Of a stretch of 64,000 nt of DNA, positions 17,908 through 27,365 are shown one piece after another. How positions within the stretch are numbered: position 1 is the stretch's first letter; each line of letters begins with the position of its first letter. A model generated the notes under the pieces. The model was given only the letters and a program-made list of their open reading frames with translations, ran no database searches and was not told the origin of the DNA. The stretch is from positions 1 to 64,000 of the forward strand of contig JBJXFG010000056.1 of the NCBI GenBank assembly GCA_046154665.1, given 5' to 3'. The position numbers and the translations under genes were made by a program. The DNA comes from JAFLCM01 sp046154665 (GTDB lineage Bacteria; Planctomycetota; Phycisphaerae; Phycisphaerales; UBA1924).

Positions 17908-19041
17908 TCAGGGCTTTGGTGGGGCTGGAGCGGCCTGGGGCCGGGCCTGCGGCTTGGGTTCCGCGGGCTTTGGAGGCGGCTGGCCGCGGCGCTGGGCCAT
18001 CATCTTGAGGACTTCCTCGAGGCCCGCCGGTGGTGCCCCCGCGCCGTCCGGAGACGCGCTCTCGCCCGGCTTGAGGACTTTCTCGATTGCCGCGGCGGTG
18101 GCTTCGCCGGTGGGGGCGGGGTCGAGGCGGGCGAGATCGAGGGGGGCAAGATCGAGGGGCGCGTCGGGATCAGGTCCGAGTTCCTTCATCAAGAGCGCGA
18201 TGTCCGCTTCGCTGATCTTTGCCTCGCGCAGCTTGGCAAGCACCTCGGCCCGTGTCGCCGGCACCACCAGCGCCGGGGAGGCCGGCGCGGCGTCGGTCTT
18301 CTTCGGGTCCGATGAGGCGACGATCGGCAGCGTCACGAACATCTTGAGTTCGACCTGTCGGCCCCCCGGCGGGCGCGCGAGCACGGCGCTCTTTCGTGCG
18401 ACGTCGATCGCCATCACCTTCCATGTGGGCGTCGGGTGGGCCGGGTCGGTGATCTCGTCGCCCACGCGGAAGACCTTTGACTTCGCCGCGTCGGAGCCCG
18501 ACGCGAACGCGAGCATCAGCGCCGGCTTGCCCTGAATCTCGAACAGGCCGACCAGACGCAGGTTGTCGTACGCGGGCTTGATGTCCTGGGGGATGCTCGC
18601 CTCGGGCGCGACCGGTGCGGCGGCTTCGCCGGACCCCGGTGCGCCCTCCGCGCCCGCGGGGGTGCCTGGCGTTCCTGGCGCGGCGCTCGCCACGGCCCAG
18701 GCGCGGCGCTTGTGTGAGAACACGTTTTCGCCCGTGAGCCCCGCCAGCGCGGACTCGCGGGCCGCGACATCCGTCGAGCGCGGCGCGAGCGTGACCTTGG
18801 GCGGCGTCGATGCCGCGTCGACCTCATCAGGCGTCGCCAGCGGCTTCAGCAGCGCGAAGACAAACCAGCCCGCCGCGAGCGCCAGCGCCGCGCCGCTGAT
18901 CCATCCGAGCGTGCCCCATGTTCCGCCACGGTTTGATGCCGTGGGGCGCAGGCGCACGCCCGAGAGCATGGTCTCGGCACCGATGAGGGCGGTGGAAGGA
19001 TGGTCGGCGGGGGGGGCGGGATAGGGCGGTTGGTGCGTCAC
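17908..19041 (-). CDS. gspC: GspC-like inner-membrane clamp protein of type II secretion
   Basis: A 377-residue bitopic membrane protein, the last gene of the secretion operon. A short cytoplasmic part is followed by one transmembrane helix (WISGAALALAAGWFVFALL, about residues 47-65) and a periplasmic region. Residues about 170-270 look like the GspC homology region that contacts the secretin: NLRLVGLFEIQGKPALMLAF, KVFRVGDEI, WKVMAIDVARKSAVLARPP and QVELKMFVTLPI. The C-terminus is Pro/Ala/Lys-rich low complexity. The GTG at 19041 overlaps the stop of the gspM-like gene (GTGA). The open frame continues upstream but only as Arg-rich out-of-frame sequence of gspM. Assignment rests on topology, the homology-region pattern and operon position. 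Confidence 0.7.
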   Translation of the reverse strand: MTHQPPYPAPPADHPSTALIGAETMLSGVRLRPTASNRGGTWGTLGWISGAALALAAGWFVFALLKPLATPDEVDAASTPPKVTLAPRSTDVAARESALAGLTGENVFSHKRRAWAVASAAPGTPGTPAGAEGAPGSGEAAAPVAPEASIPQDIKPAYDNLRLVGLFEIQGKPALMLAFASGSDAAKSKVFRVGDEITDPAHPTPTWKVMAIDVARKSAVLARPPGGRQVELKMFVTLPIVASSDPKKTDAAPASPALVVPATRAEVLAKLREAKISEADIALLMKELGPDPDAPLDLAPLDLARLDPAPTGEATAAAIEKVLKPGESASPDGAGAPPAGLEEVLKMMAQRRGQPPPKPAEPKPQARPQAAPAPPKP

Positions 19042-19682
19042 GGCGTCTCCTCCCCGATGAGGGCCACGGCGCGCACGTCGATGGTCGCCGTGACTTCGCT
19101 GGGCGTCTGCCCCAGGCCGGGGCCCTTGATCTGCACGCCCACCACGCCGGCGCGGACATCCGGCAGGTTCTCGATGCGGTCGATGAGGCGATAGACCTCG
19201 GCGGGCGCGTCGGTACGGACGTCGACGCGCAGGCCGATGGCGCGAACCGCCATGGCGCTGGCCGGGGCGGGTGCCGTGCCGCTCGATCCCGGCGCACCCG
19301 CCGACAGTGGCACCGGCACACTGTTGGCCCCGCTGTCGTCGGTGAAGCGCAGGTCCTTCACTTCGGCCAGCACGCGCTCGCGGAAACTCGCCTCGGCGAG
19401 TTCGACGGTTCGGGCCCGCACCGCCTGGGCTCGGGCCGTGTCCCACGCGCGCTCGGCGTCCGCGAGGGCCGACTTCCAGGCATCGCCAGCATCCAGCAGC
19501 GCCCGCTGGCGCTTGGCGAGCGCCAGCGCGTCGAGATAGCGCTCCTTCGCCGAGGGCGCGGCTTCATCGGCGGCGTCCGCCTCTTCGCCCGCGCCGCCCA
19601 TGAACTGCCGACCCAGAACCACCGCGCCCAGCAGGACCACCGCCCCCAGCAACCACGGCGTCGTCGCGCTCTTGCGGCTCAT
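19038..19682 (-). CDS. gspM: GspM-like type II secretion assembly protein
   Basis: A 214-residue protein with one transmembrane helix (WLLGAVVLLGAVVLGRQFM, residues 10-28). An Ala/Arg-rich coiled coil follows (about 40-110), then a ferredoxin-like periplasmic domain (MAVRAIGLRVDVRTDAPAEV, IDRIENLPDVRAGVVGVQIKG, EVTATIDVRAVAL). This topology is that of GspM/PilO, which pairs with GspL in the inner-membrane platform. The ATG at 19682 overlaps the gspL stop (ATGA), and its own stop overlaps the next start, as elsewhere in this operon. Confidence 0.75.
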   Translation of the reverse strand: MSRKSATTPWLLGAVVLLGAVVLGRQFMGGAGEEADAADEAAPSAKERYLDALALAKRQRALLDAGDAWKSALADAERAWDTARAQAVRARTVELAEASFRERVLAEVKDLRFTDDSGANSVPVPLSAGAPGSSGTAPAPASAMAVRAIGLRVDVRTDAPAEVYRLIDRIENLPDVRAGVVGVQIKGPGLGQTPSEVTATIDVRAVALIGEETP

Positions 19683-21046
19683 CGCGCACCCCCTTCGACG
19701 ACGCTCGGTGCCTTGCGATCGGCACGCACCGTGAACGTCTCGAGCCCGCGCTGCGGCACCGATGACATCGGGTCGACCAGCTTGGCGTTTGCGAACAGGC
19801 TGCCCGGTGATTCGAGCGCGGCGAGCACATCGCCGGACTGCTTTGCTTCGCCGCGCATCTCGACCACGCCGGGCGACGCACCGTCGGGCCCGCTGAGCTT
19901 CACCCAGTAGATGAAGCCGTCGCCCGTGACCGCCGACTGTGCCGACGCGATCTGCGGCAGCACCGGCGTCCATCCCTTGATGATTGGGCTCACGCCTTGC
20001 TCTACGAGGCTCGCCAAACGCAGCGTGCGGGCCCGCACGCGCTCGACCTCGCGCTGCTGATCAGCCACGGCCTCGCGCTGGGCGGCAAGATCGGCGATGG
20101 CCCGTTCATATCGCGCCTCGCTGACGCGCAGGCCGGCGACACCCAGCAGCGCCGCGCCGACGCACGCCGCCGCGGGCAGCATCCATCGCCGGGCCGGGCG
20201 ACGCCCCGCGCCTTCGATCGGGACGAACTGCCCCGCGCCGAGGTCTTCCGCGATCGCCGCCGCGACCGCCAGTTCGTAGCCGCTGACCGAAGTTCCGCCC
20301 GCGTCGTCGCTGGCGCCGGGGAGCCGCAGCGCCCCCGCCGATGCACCGTCGGTGAAGCCCATTGGTGCCGCGAGTTCATCGAGCTCGCCGCCGCGCAGCA
20401 CGTGGCGGACGGTCACGCCACCGGCGAGCTCGTCGAGCACCTCGGCGCGATCGGCGTTTTGCAGGCCCAGCCCGGGCAGGGCCATCGACGCCGACAACAC
20501 CGCCGAGACATCCCGGCCCATCGCCCGCGCGATCGCCTGCATCCACGCGCCGGCCTGTGAACGCCGGGCGACCACGAGCCAGCCCGAGGCCGAGAGCGCG
20601 GCGTCACCGCCCGCGCCGCCGCCAACTCCGCCCCCGACTCCGCCCCCCGCCGTGCCGCCGTCATCGCCGCCCTCGTTCTCATCGAGAGCGCGCCGCGAGA
20701 CCACCCCCACCATCGCATCGGCCGCCGACACTGGGGCCAGCTGCTCGATCGAGGCGAGGACACCCTCGCGCGCCCCTGCCCACCCGCGTGCGTCCACCGG
20801 CACGGGTCGCACGGCGCACCACGCCGTGGGCACGGTGAGGATCATCCGCGCGTTGTTCGAAGCCCCGGCGGCGACGAGCAGCCCGCTGAGGGCGCGGCGC
20901 ACTTCGTCGCTGGGTGCCGAGAGAAAGCCGCGCAGCACCGGCCCGCGCCACGCCCGGGCGCGCCACGGCCCGCGCGAGACGACCGCGCTGTGCAGGTCGT
21001 CGCCGACGATGGCCAGAGAAAGACTTGTCCAGGGGCTCAGCCGCAT
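19679..21046 (-). CDS. gspL: GspL-like type II secretion inner-membrane protein
   Basis: A 455-residue protein with GspL architecture. Residues 1-270 form a cytoplasmic actin-like domain that would recruit the GspE ATPase (MRLSPWTSLSLAIVGDDLHS, MILTVPTAWCAVRPVPVD, YELAVAAAIAEDLGA). One transmembrane helix follows (WMLPAAACVGAALLGVAGLRV, about 284-304), then a coiled coil (AQREAVADQQREVERVRAR) and a ferredoxin-like periplasmic domain with WVKLSGPD and VEMRGEAKQSGDVLAALE. A Gly/Gly/Ala repeat tract around residues 130-150 (GGGVGGGVGGGAGGDA) interrupts the cytoplasmic domain. The ATG at 21046 is separated from gspK by 24 bases. Confidence 0.8.
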   Translation of the reverse strand: MRLSPWTSLSLAIVGDDLHSAVVSRGPWRARAWRGPVLRGFLSAPSDEVRRALSGLLVAAGASNNARMILTVPTAWCAVRPVPVDARGWAGAREGVLASIEQLAPVSAADAMVGVVSRRALDENEGGDDGGTAGGGVGGGVGGGAGGDAALSASGWLVVARRSQAGAWMQAIARAMGRDVSAVLSASMALPGLGLQNADRAEVLDELAGGVTVRHVLRGGELDELAAPMGFTDGASAGALRLPGASDDAGGTSVSGYELAVAAAIAEDLGAGQFVPIEGAGRRPARRWMLPAAACVGAALLGVAGLRVSEARYERAIADLAAQREAVADQQREVERVRARTLRLASLVEQGVSPIIKGWTPVLPQIASAQSAVTGDGFIYWVKLSGPDGASPGVVEMRGEAKQSGDVLAALESPGSLFANAKLVDPMSSVPQRGLETFTVRADRKAPSVVEGGAR

Positions 21047-21070
21047 GAGAGTTCCATTGTAGAGGTCGCG

Positions 21071-22255
21071 CTACATCGCCCGCAGCCCGATCTCGGTCAC
21101 GCCCTGGTCCGACACCACGGCGATGCCCTCGAACTTCCGGGCCTCGCCCACGCGCTCGACCACGCGCTCGGCGTTCACGCGCCCGAGCGTCTCGACCTCG
21201 ATGCGGACGAACCCCGAGGGCTCGACGCGGACTTTCTCGAGAGCGCGGTCCCACACGCCGCGCATCGCGCCCGCGGCCGCCTCGGGCGTCAGCTTGCCGC
21301 TGCGCCGCAACGAAAGAACCTCCTCGACCGCCGAGGGCGTCATGCCGTCGATGCTCAGCAGCACGGCGGCGGGAGCCGAGCCCAGGTGTGCCCTGCCGTC
21401 GCCGCCGGCGCACAGGTCCGGGCGGATGAGCTCGAACAGTTCCCGCGTCATCGCGGGGAGATAGAGCATCTCTTCGAGCGCAAAGAGATCGGCGTCGCGC
21501 GGAACGATGCCGCGGCGCTGGTACTCCGCCGCTTCCGCCCCTTCGGTCCTCGACGACGTGTCGGCATCTCGCCAGTCCATCAACTGCTGCGCGACTCTTC
21601 GCGCCGTCCGCGCGTCGGTGCCCTTCAACGTGAGGTAGCGCGTGAAGCGTTCCTCATCGATGGAGTTCACATTCAGCAGCCCGCCGGCGTCGGTGAGGGT
21701 CACGCGGAAGACACGGTCTTCGACGCGCACCTCGACCGGCGCGCCGGGCAGCCCGATGGCCTTGAGCAAGTCGAGCCCCTGCGTGGCCCGCGTGCGCCGA
21801 CCGGTGAGGCCGCCGCCATCAGCCAGGCGCCGCCCGCCCGCGGCGGCCTGCTGCTGCTTCTCTTCGATCTCCTCGGCTTGCTCGCCGATCATCTCGCGGA
21901 TGATCGCGGGCAGGTCGGGGGTCTTGTCTTCTTCTTCGCCGCCCGCGTCGGCGACCGCGGCGGGAGCGTCGGGCAGGCCCAACCCCCCAGCCCCACCCCC
22001 GCCCCCCCCGCCGCCCGCGTCGGCACGGTCGGCATCGCTGGCACGGTTGCCCTGCGTGGGCGTGGTGGTGAGCCCGCGTAGCACGAGCACCACGGCGCTC
22101 CGCGCCAGCCGTTCGCCGCGGACGCGCTCCGAGACCACGCGGGCTTCGATCTGCGCGGCGCGCGAAGCGGCGGCGCTGCGCATCCCCAGCGCGAAGACCG
22201 CGGCGGTCGCCACCAGCACGATGATCAGCGCGAACGCTCGACGACGAACACGCAT
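21071..22255 (-). CDS. gspK: GspK-type minor pseudopilin
   Basis: A 394-residue type II secretion tip pseudopilin. The short basic leader MRVRRRAF is followed by a hydrophobic N-helix (ALIIVLVATAAVFALGMRS), although no standard G-F-x-x-x-E cleavage site is present, as is common in GspK. The globular domain contains the family's helical-insert features: DAGGLLNVNSIDEERFTRYL, RRVAQQLMDWRDAD, FALEEMLYLPAMTRELFELI and GSAPAAVLLSIDGMTPSAVEEVL (a helix-hairpin-helix-like unit). A Gly/Ala-rich loop (GGGGGGGAGGLGLP) interrupts the first third. Its ATG lies 31 bases inside the 3' end of gspJ. Confidence 0.82.
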   Translation of the reverse strand: MRVRRRAFALIIVLVATAAVFALGMRSAAASRAAQIEARVVSERVRGERLARSAVVLVLRGLTTTPTQGNRASDADRADAGGGGGGGGAGGLGLPDAPAAVADAGGEEEDKTPDLPAIIREMIGEQAEEIEEKQQQAAAGGRRLADGGGLTGRRTRATQGLDLLKAIGLPGAPVEVRVEDRVFRVTLTDAGGLLNVNSIDEERFTRYLTLKGTDARTARRVAQQLMDWRDADTSSRTEGAEAAEYQRRGIVPRDADLFALEEMLYLPAMTRELFELIRPDLCAGGDGRAHLGSAPAAVLLSIDGMTPSAVEEVLSLRRSGKLTPEAAAGAMRGVWDRALEKVRVEPSGFVRIEVETLGRVNAERVVERVGEARKFEGIAVVSDQGVTEIGLRAM

Positions 22256-23031
22256 GCGAACTCCTTTCCGTCATGCTCTCCGACGATCCGCACCGCGGGG
22301 ATGGGGCCCTTGAAAACACTGTCGTAGCGATGCCAGCCGGGCCGGCGGGCTTCTTCGTCCTCATCTCCCGTGCTGATCTCGCCGCGCTCCAGCGAGGCGG
22401 CCCGTTCTTCCGGCGAGAGCCGGGGGCCGTAGCGCTCGAAGCGCAGGTCCTTCACGTTCTTCAGAAGCACGGTGCGGGCGGGCTCTTCGTCGCCGGTGGC
22501 GGGTGATTCGAGCTGCGCGGCCGACGCGGTGCTGACCCCGGCGGTGCCGAAGCTCGACACCCGCGCCTCTTCGTAGACGAGCGCGAACCGCCCGGTGGTC
22601 ACGTCCTTCTCGATCAGGTACGACGCGGAGACCAAAGGCCAGCGTCCGCCCGAGCCCCCGCCGTGCAGGACGCCCGTCGCGGTGACGAATCGCACCCGCC
22701 CCGGCTCGATGAGCACCTTGCCGCCCGAAGCATCGACGCCCACGGCGCTGCGCCGATCGGCCCACTGCCTGGTCATGAGTTCGGTGACGCGCACCAGCCG
22801 CATCGAACGGAAGTGGCCATGGTTGTCGTCATTCCACGTGCGGGCCTGAGTGAGCACCAGCGCCGCCAGCAGCACGACCGCGGAGAGGACCGCGGTTGCG
22901 AGCAGCACTTCGAGGAGCGTCATGCCTAGCGGACCACCCGCCCGGCGCGCACGATCGCTCTTCCCACCCGCACAGCGGGTGGGCTTTGTTCGCTCTTGCG
23001 TAGACGGGATGTTGGTCCTCACCGGTGCCAT
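22225..23031 (-). CDS. gspJ: GspJ-type minor pseudopilin
   Basis: A 268-residue prepilin-like protein. A 36-residue leader ends at GGPLG, and cleavage before MTLLEVLLATAVLSAVVLLA (E5 conserved) would give the mature pilin helix. The remainder is a beta-rich globular domain (VRFVTATGVLHGGGSGGRWP, DVTTGRFALVYEEARV, LLKNVKDLRFERYG). ATG at 23031 has GGAG eight bases upstream, so the long leader seems to be translated; it carries the hairpin CCCACCCGC-ACA-GCGGGTGGG (22963-22983). It overlaps gspI by 13 bases and gspK by 31. Confidence 0.8.
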   Translation of the reverse strand: MAPVRTNIPSTQERTKPTRCAGGKSDRARRAGGPLGMTLLEVLLATAVLSAVVLLAALVLTQARTWNDDNHGHFRSMRLVRVTELMTRQWADRRSAVGVDASGGKVLIEPGRVRFVTATGVLHGGGSGGRWPLVSASYLIEKDVTTGRFALVYEEARVSSFGTAGVSTASAAQLESPATGDEEPARTVLLKNVKDLRFERYGPRLSPEERAASLERGEISTGDEDEEARRPGWHRYDSVFKGPIPAVRIVGEHDGKEFACVFVVERSR

Positions 23032-23573
23032 AGAAACTCCGTCAACTCCGACCCCAGCTTGACCTCATACCGGAACACGCTCACCTGGGCCGCGACGTCG
23101 TAGGACACCTGGCCAGCGAGCGGGTTGGGGCGGCTCACGCTGGCGCGGGTGACGCGGTAGAACGCACCGTTCTGCGTGCCCTCCCAGACGAGCAGACCCG
23201 TGTCGCGATCGGTCTGGGGTGTGCCGAGTAGGCCGTTGACGAGACTCTGGAACAGCGCCTCGGCGGCGTTGTCACGCAGGGCCGACCGTTGCACCTGCCG
23301 GCCCACCATGCCGATCTGGGCGCGCAGCTGGAGGCACACCACGATGACCGCCGTGAGGATCGCCAGGGCGAGGACGCTCTCGAGCAACGTGAAGCCGCGA
23401 CCCAGTGGCATCGGCGCGCGAACACGGGCACGGCGCGAGCCCGGAGCGTCAGCGACGGGTGCTTTCGAACGATGGAAACCTCGGGGAGCTTCGACCCGCT
23501 CGCTCACGCTTGGGGCTCGTGTGCTCGGAGCTCGCGCCAAGGATGGGTGCGTTTGTTCCGCGACCGGCGTCAC
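23019..23573 (-). CDS. gspI: GspI-type minor pseudopilin
   Basis: A 184-residue prepilin-like protein. The cleavage motif MPLGRG precedes FTLLESVLALAILTAVIVVC, with E5 conserved. The mature part (LRDNAAEALFQSLVNGLLG, YDVAAQVSVFRYEVKLG) fits the small GspI fold. Two starts are possible: GTG at 23573, overlapping the gspD stop (GTGA), giving a 58-residue leader, or ATG at 23411, five codons before the cleavage site. The DNA between them contains a dispersed repeat (CCCGGAGCGTCAGCGACGGG at 23440-23459). I report the coupled GTG start with low certainty. Confidence 0.77.
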   Translation of the reverse strand: MTPVAEQTHPSLARAPSTRAPSVSERVEAPRGFHRSKAPVADAPGSRRARVRAPMPLGRGFTLLESVLALAILTAVIVVCLQLRAQIGMVGRQVQRSALRDNAAEALFQSLVNGLLGTPQTDRDTGLLVWEGTQNGAFYRVTRASVSRPNPLAGQVSYDVAAQVSVFRYEVKLGSELTEFLWHR

Positions 23574-25819
23574 TGGGGCTCCTGCGCCGGCTCCTCGGTC
23601 GGCTCGGCTTCGATCTCCCCTTCCGCGTCGAGGGGCGCTTCCTTGAAGTACGGGAGCGCCGGCGCCGCCAGCATGCCCCGCGGCAGCTCGTCGAGCTTCT
23701 CGGCGAAGATCGCCCGCACGTTCTCCGCCGCGCGCAGGAAGTCGCTCATCTGCGTCACCGTCTCGGTGGGTTCGGGGATGATGGTCGGGGTGATGGTCAG
23801 CAGCAGCTCGGTGCGGTCGTTGCGTTCGAATGTGGTCGTGAACGCCCCGCCGATCAACGGCAGATCGCCCAGGATCGGCACCTTGCCCTCGCGGGTTTCC
23901 ATTCGGCTGTCGATGATGCCGCCTAGCACGACCGTCTTGCCGTTGGGCACGGTGACGTTGGTGGTGATGCTGCGGGTCTGGAAGGCGGGGCTGATCTGGC
24001 CGGCCTGGGTGGAGGTATCCGGGGCGGTCACGACGCGGTTGGTCTGGGTGATTTCGAGATCGATGAGGCCTGACTCGTTGAGCTTGGGTTTGATCTCGAG
24101 TTTCACCCCGGTGTTGCGATACTCGATGTCGGTACGGCTGATGGTGCTGCCCTGGTCCTGGTCCGGGGTCTGGGCGCTCGACGAGGCGACGGGGGTTTCG
24201 CCGCCCACGTCGATGATCGCCTTGAAGCCGTCCTTCACGAAGACCCGCGGCTGACTGAGGATTTCGACCTTTGCCTCGCGCTGGATGGCCTGCACCAGCG
24301 CCAGCCCGTCGCTGCCCGTGAAAAAGATGCTGCCGGTGGGGTCGCCCGTCACCAGGCCCGGGCTGGCGGTGAGGCCGAAGATGCCCAGCTTCTCGATGCC
24401 GTCGCCCTGGAAGAAGTACTGCACGCCGAACTCGAGCTGGCCCGTCAGCGCCACCTCGGCGATCGTCGAGTTGATGAACACCTGCATCTTCGGGCGGTCC
24501 ACCGCCTGGATCAGCGCCAGCACCTCGGCGTAGTCCTCGGGTGTGGCCTCGACCATCAGAATCCGCTCGGTCTGCTCCAGCACCAGGCGAACCTGCTTCT
24601 TTGCCCCGGGCGCGGCCCCCGACCCGGGCACCGCGTTGCCGCCTTCGACCTTGTCCGCCAGCGAGCGCGACACGAACGCCTCAAGCGCAATCGGGTCGAA
24701 GTTCTGAATCCGGTAGATGTAACGCTGACGACGGCTCTGCTCGGGCGGCTGGTCCACCTGCTCGATGAACGTCCGCACCAGTTTCCGCAGTGACGGATCG
24801 CGCGAGACCACCATCAGGCGGTCGGTGCCGGTGATGGGCACGAACGCCGCGAGCGGCTCGCCGCCGGCACCCTGCGGGTTGATGCGGCTGGTCGACGCGA
24901 TCGACTCGAGCAGCCGCGCGGCGTCTTCGGGGGTGCGCGTGCCCAGCCGGTAGGTCCACACGCTCACGCCCTCGAAGCTCGGCGTGTCCAGCGCGCTGAT
25001 CAGCCTTGACATGCGGTTGAGCTGGCGCGTCGTGTCGGCCATGATGATCATCCGCCCCACCGCCGCCTGGTACGAGCCGACGCTCATGAGCTCTTTCACC
25101 ACGCCGGTGACTTCCGTGGGCGACGCGTAGCGCAGCTTGCGGACCCTCACGGCGGTGTCCTCGCCCTCCGCCGCGGCCAGCGCGTTCATGATGGGTGCCG
25201 AGGAGTTCTTGGAGCGGCCCACGCCGGCGCGGAACATGATGACGCCATCGCGGTCGTCCACCGCCCAGTCGTACAGCGACGCGAGCGCGCCGATGAAATC
25301 CACCAGCTCGGCCCGGGTCATCTCTTCATCGATGTCGAGCGTCACCGTGCCGCCGGCGAGTTTGGGGTCCACCACAAAGGGCCGCTTGAGCAGCTGCCCG
25401 ACCAGCACCTGCAGCACGTCGCTCACCGGGGCCGCGTTGGCGGCGTACTTCACCCGCAGCAGCTCACCCCCCTCGGCCCGCGCCACCCGCGCCGGCGCGA
25501 GGCCCTCGCCCGCGCCCGGCACCTCGTCGGCTCGGATCGTCTCATCGCCGATCAGTTCCGGCCCACGGCTGCCGGCCCCGCCCCCCGCGCCCGAGCTCGC
25601 CGCGATCTGCGGGAGGACGCCAGCACCGATCGGCTGCGACACCGGCCGCCCGGTGTACGTCCACGGCTCGGCCTGGTCCACCGCGCTCTTCGGCGGCGGC
25701 ACGCTCGCCTGCCGCTTGGCCCCCTTGGCACACCCACCCAACCCGGACGAGACCACCACCGAGCCACCCGCACACGCCAGGAGCATCCACGCCGCCGCAG
25801 TCTTGTTCGAAGTCTTCAT
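23570..25819 (-). CDS. gspD: GspD-type secretin
   Basis: A 749-residue outer-membrane secretin, the exit pore of the type II system. The N-terminal 30 residues form a lipoprotein-like signal (SSGLGGCAKG). N0 to N3 domains follow (LLRVKYAANAAPVSDVLQVL, VRVRKLRYASPTEVTGVVKE, VWTYRLGTRTPEDAARLLES). The C-terminal secretin core includes VFINSTIAEVALTGQLEFGV, KVEILSQPRVFVKDGFKAII, LEIKPKLNESGLIDLEI, and the signature VPNGKTVVLGGIIDSRMETREGKVPILGDLPLIGGAF. The ATG at 25819 has AGGAG upstream and opens the signal. The 214-base gap to gspF (25820-26033) contains GGGGTTCGG and GACTCCC simple repeats but no gene. Confidence 0.92.
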   Translation of the reverse strand: MKTSNKTAAAWMLLACAGGSVVVSSGLGGCAKGAKRQASVPPPKSAVDQAEPWTYTGRPVSQPIGAGVLPQIAASSGAGGGAGSRGPELIGDETIRADEVPGAGEGLAPARVARAEGGELLRVKYAANAAPVSDVLQVLVGQLLKRPFVVDPKLAGGTVTLDIDEEMTRAELVDFIGALASLYDWAVDDRDGVIMFRAGVGRSKNSSAPIMNALAAAEGEDTAVRVRKLRYASPTEVTGVVKELMSVGSYQAAVGRMIIMADTTRQLNRMSRLISALDTPSFEGVSVWTYRLGTRTPEDAARLLESIASTSRINPQGAGGEPLAAFVPITGTDRLMVVSRDPSLRKLVRTFIEQVDQPPEQSRRQRYIYRIQNFDPIALEAFVSRSLADKVEGGNAVPGSGAAPGAKKQVRLVLEQTERILMVEATPEDYAEVLALIQAVDRPKMQVFINSTIAEVALTGQLEFGVQYFFQGDGIEKLGIFGLTASPGLVTGDPTGSIFFTGSDGLALVQAIQREAKVEILSQPRVFVKDGFKAIIDVGGETPVASSSAQTPDQDQGSTISRTDIEYRNTGVKLEIKPKLNESGLIDLEITQTNRVVTAPDTSTQAGQISPAFQTRSITTNVTVPNGKTVVLGGIIDSRMETREGKVPILGDLPLIGGAFTTTFERNDRTELLLTITPTIIPEPTETVTQMSDFLRAAENVRAIFAEKLDELPRGMLAAPALPYFKEAPLDAEGEIEAEPTEEPAQEPQ

Positions 25820-26033
25820 CGCTTGATCTCCTGCTGTTGCACCTGCGGGCTGCCTGCCCGATTGCGTCCAATCTATCTCAAAGCCGCTCGATGGGTCGGG
25901 GTTAGAGTTGGGGTTCGGATGTCGGGGTCCGGGGTTCGGAGAGGCATGTCGCATTTCCGAACCCCAAACCCTGAAACCCGAACCCCCTGATTCCCTCCCC
26001 CCCGACTGCTGACTCCCCACTCCCGACTCCCGC

Positions 26034-27365
26034 CTAAAGAGCACCCCCCCACTCATTCAAAGCCATCATCCCGCTGACGAGGCTGTAGACCACCCACGCC
26101 ACGCACAGCGCCATGATCACAATGACGCTCGGGCCGAGAATCCCCAGCAGTCTCTGGGTGAGAATCTGGTGACGCTGCTCGCACAGGTCGGCCGCCTGGC
26201 GCACCCCAGCCGAAAGATCGCCCGCCCTCATCGCCACCCGCAGCACGGCCTGGGCCATCGGTGGTAGCACCTGATGGTCCTTGAACGCCTGCCCGAGGTC
26301 CACGCCCTCACGGGCCAGCCGCCGCGCCCGCCCCAGACGGTCGCAGATCACCGGGCTGGTGGCGACCGCCTCGGCCTGTCCCAGGGCCGTCAGCGCATCG
26401 GAGCCGCCCTCGAGCATCGTGGCCATGGTCTCGCAGACGAGCGCCCCCTGCCCGTTCCACAGCAGCCCGCCCGCGACCGGCATCCGCAGCACCATCTCGT
26501 GCAATGCTCGGCGACGCGCCGTCGTGAGCCACACCCCGCGCAGGCGCCACGCGACGATCGCCGCCACCGCCAGCGCCGGCACCAGATACACCAGCACCCG
26601 CGCCGCCGAGAGCGTGAAACTCGTCTGCCACGGCAGGGTTCCGCCCAAACTCTCGAGCGTCTCGGCGAATCGCGGGATGACGAACGTCGCGAGGAACCAC
26701 AGCACCAGAAGCGTGAGCACCCCGAGCCCCGCCGGGTACGCCAGTGCTTTGACCACCGTGCTGCGCACCCGCGCGCTCGCTGTGATCGAGCGGTCAATCA
26801 ACGCCACCGCGTGGTCCAGCCGGCCTGATTCTTGGGCGCTGCGCAGCAGCGCCACATGCTGCCGCGTCGCGAGGCCCGGCACCCGCTTGACGGCGTCCGC
26901 CGCCGAGTTGCCCGAACGCAGCGCGTCGCGCACGGCGGCGCACGCGCCGCGCAGCCGATCCGTCGGCGCCAGCTCGTCCATCGTCGAAAGCGCGCTCTCC
27001 ACCGGCACCTGGTTCTTCAGCAGCAGCGCCAGGGTCTGAAAGAACCACGCGGCATCCCGCGTCGGCACCGCCGGGCCTGATCCGGGCCCCCTTCCGCGCC
27101 CACCCGCTCCCGCCGCGCCGGTCAGCCCGCTCAACCCCCCAAGCGTCGCCCGCAGCGCGTCGCTCACGCCTACCGGCTTGACTTCGACGACGATCAGCCC
27201 CTCGCGCTTGAGCTCGGCGCGCAGAGCGCCTTCGTCGACCGCCTCGCGCTCGCCGCGCGTGCCGGCCATCGCGCCACCACCGCCCCCCCCGCGCGCGCCC
27301 GCCGGCGCGCTTCCTGCCCCCCCCGCGCCCGCGGCGGCCATCGCCGTGTATCGGTATCGCGTCAC
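26034..27365 (-). CDS. gspF: GspF-type inner-membrane platform protein
   Basis: A 443-residue polytopic protein. The family opening (TRYRYTAM, then EREAVDEGALRAELKREGLIVVEV) is split by a Gly/Ala-rich insert. Two T2SSF domains follow: FFQTLALLLKNQVPVESALSTM to AYPAGLGVLTLLVLWFLATFVIPRFAETLESLGG, and FTLSAARVLVYLVPALAVAAIV to GILGPSVIVIMALCVAWVVYSLVSGMM. Three transmembrane helices are expected. It anchors the pseudopilus assembly motor GspE. The GTG at 27365 overlaps the gspE stop (GTGA). Confidence 0.9.
   Translation of the reverse strand: MTRYRYTAMAAAGAGGAGSAPAGARGGGGGGAMAGTRGEREAVDEGALRAELKREGLIVVEVKPVGVSDALRATLGGLSGLTGAAGAGGRGRGPGSGPAVPTRDAAWFFQTLALLLKNQVPVESALSTMDELAPTDRLRGACAAVRDALRSGNSAADAVKRVPGLATRQHVALLRSAQESGRLDHAVALIDRSITASARVRSTVVKALAYPAGLGVLTLLVLWFLATFVIPRFAETLESLGGTLPWQTSFTLSAARVLVYLVPALAVAAIVAWRLRGVWLTTARRRALHEMVLRMPVAGGLLWNGQGALVCETMATMLEGGSDALTALGQAEAVATSPVICDRLGRARRLAREGVDLGQAFKDHQVLPPMAQAVLRVAMRAGDLSAGVRQAADLCEQRHQILTQRLLGILGPSVIVIMALCVAWVVYSLVSGMMALNEWGGAL

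Noticed and set aside
19042..19446. N-terminal extension of the GspC-like protein
   Set aside because: It lies wholly inside gspM in another frame and is Arg/Gly-rich. The GTG at 19041, coupled to the gspM stop, is the better start.
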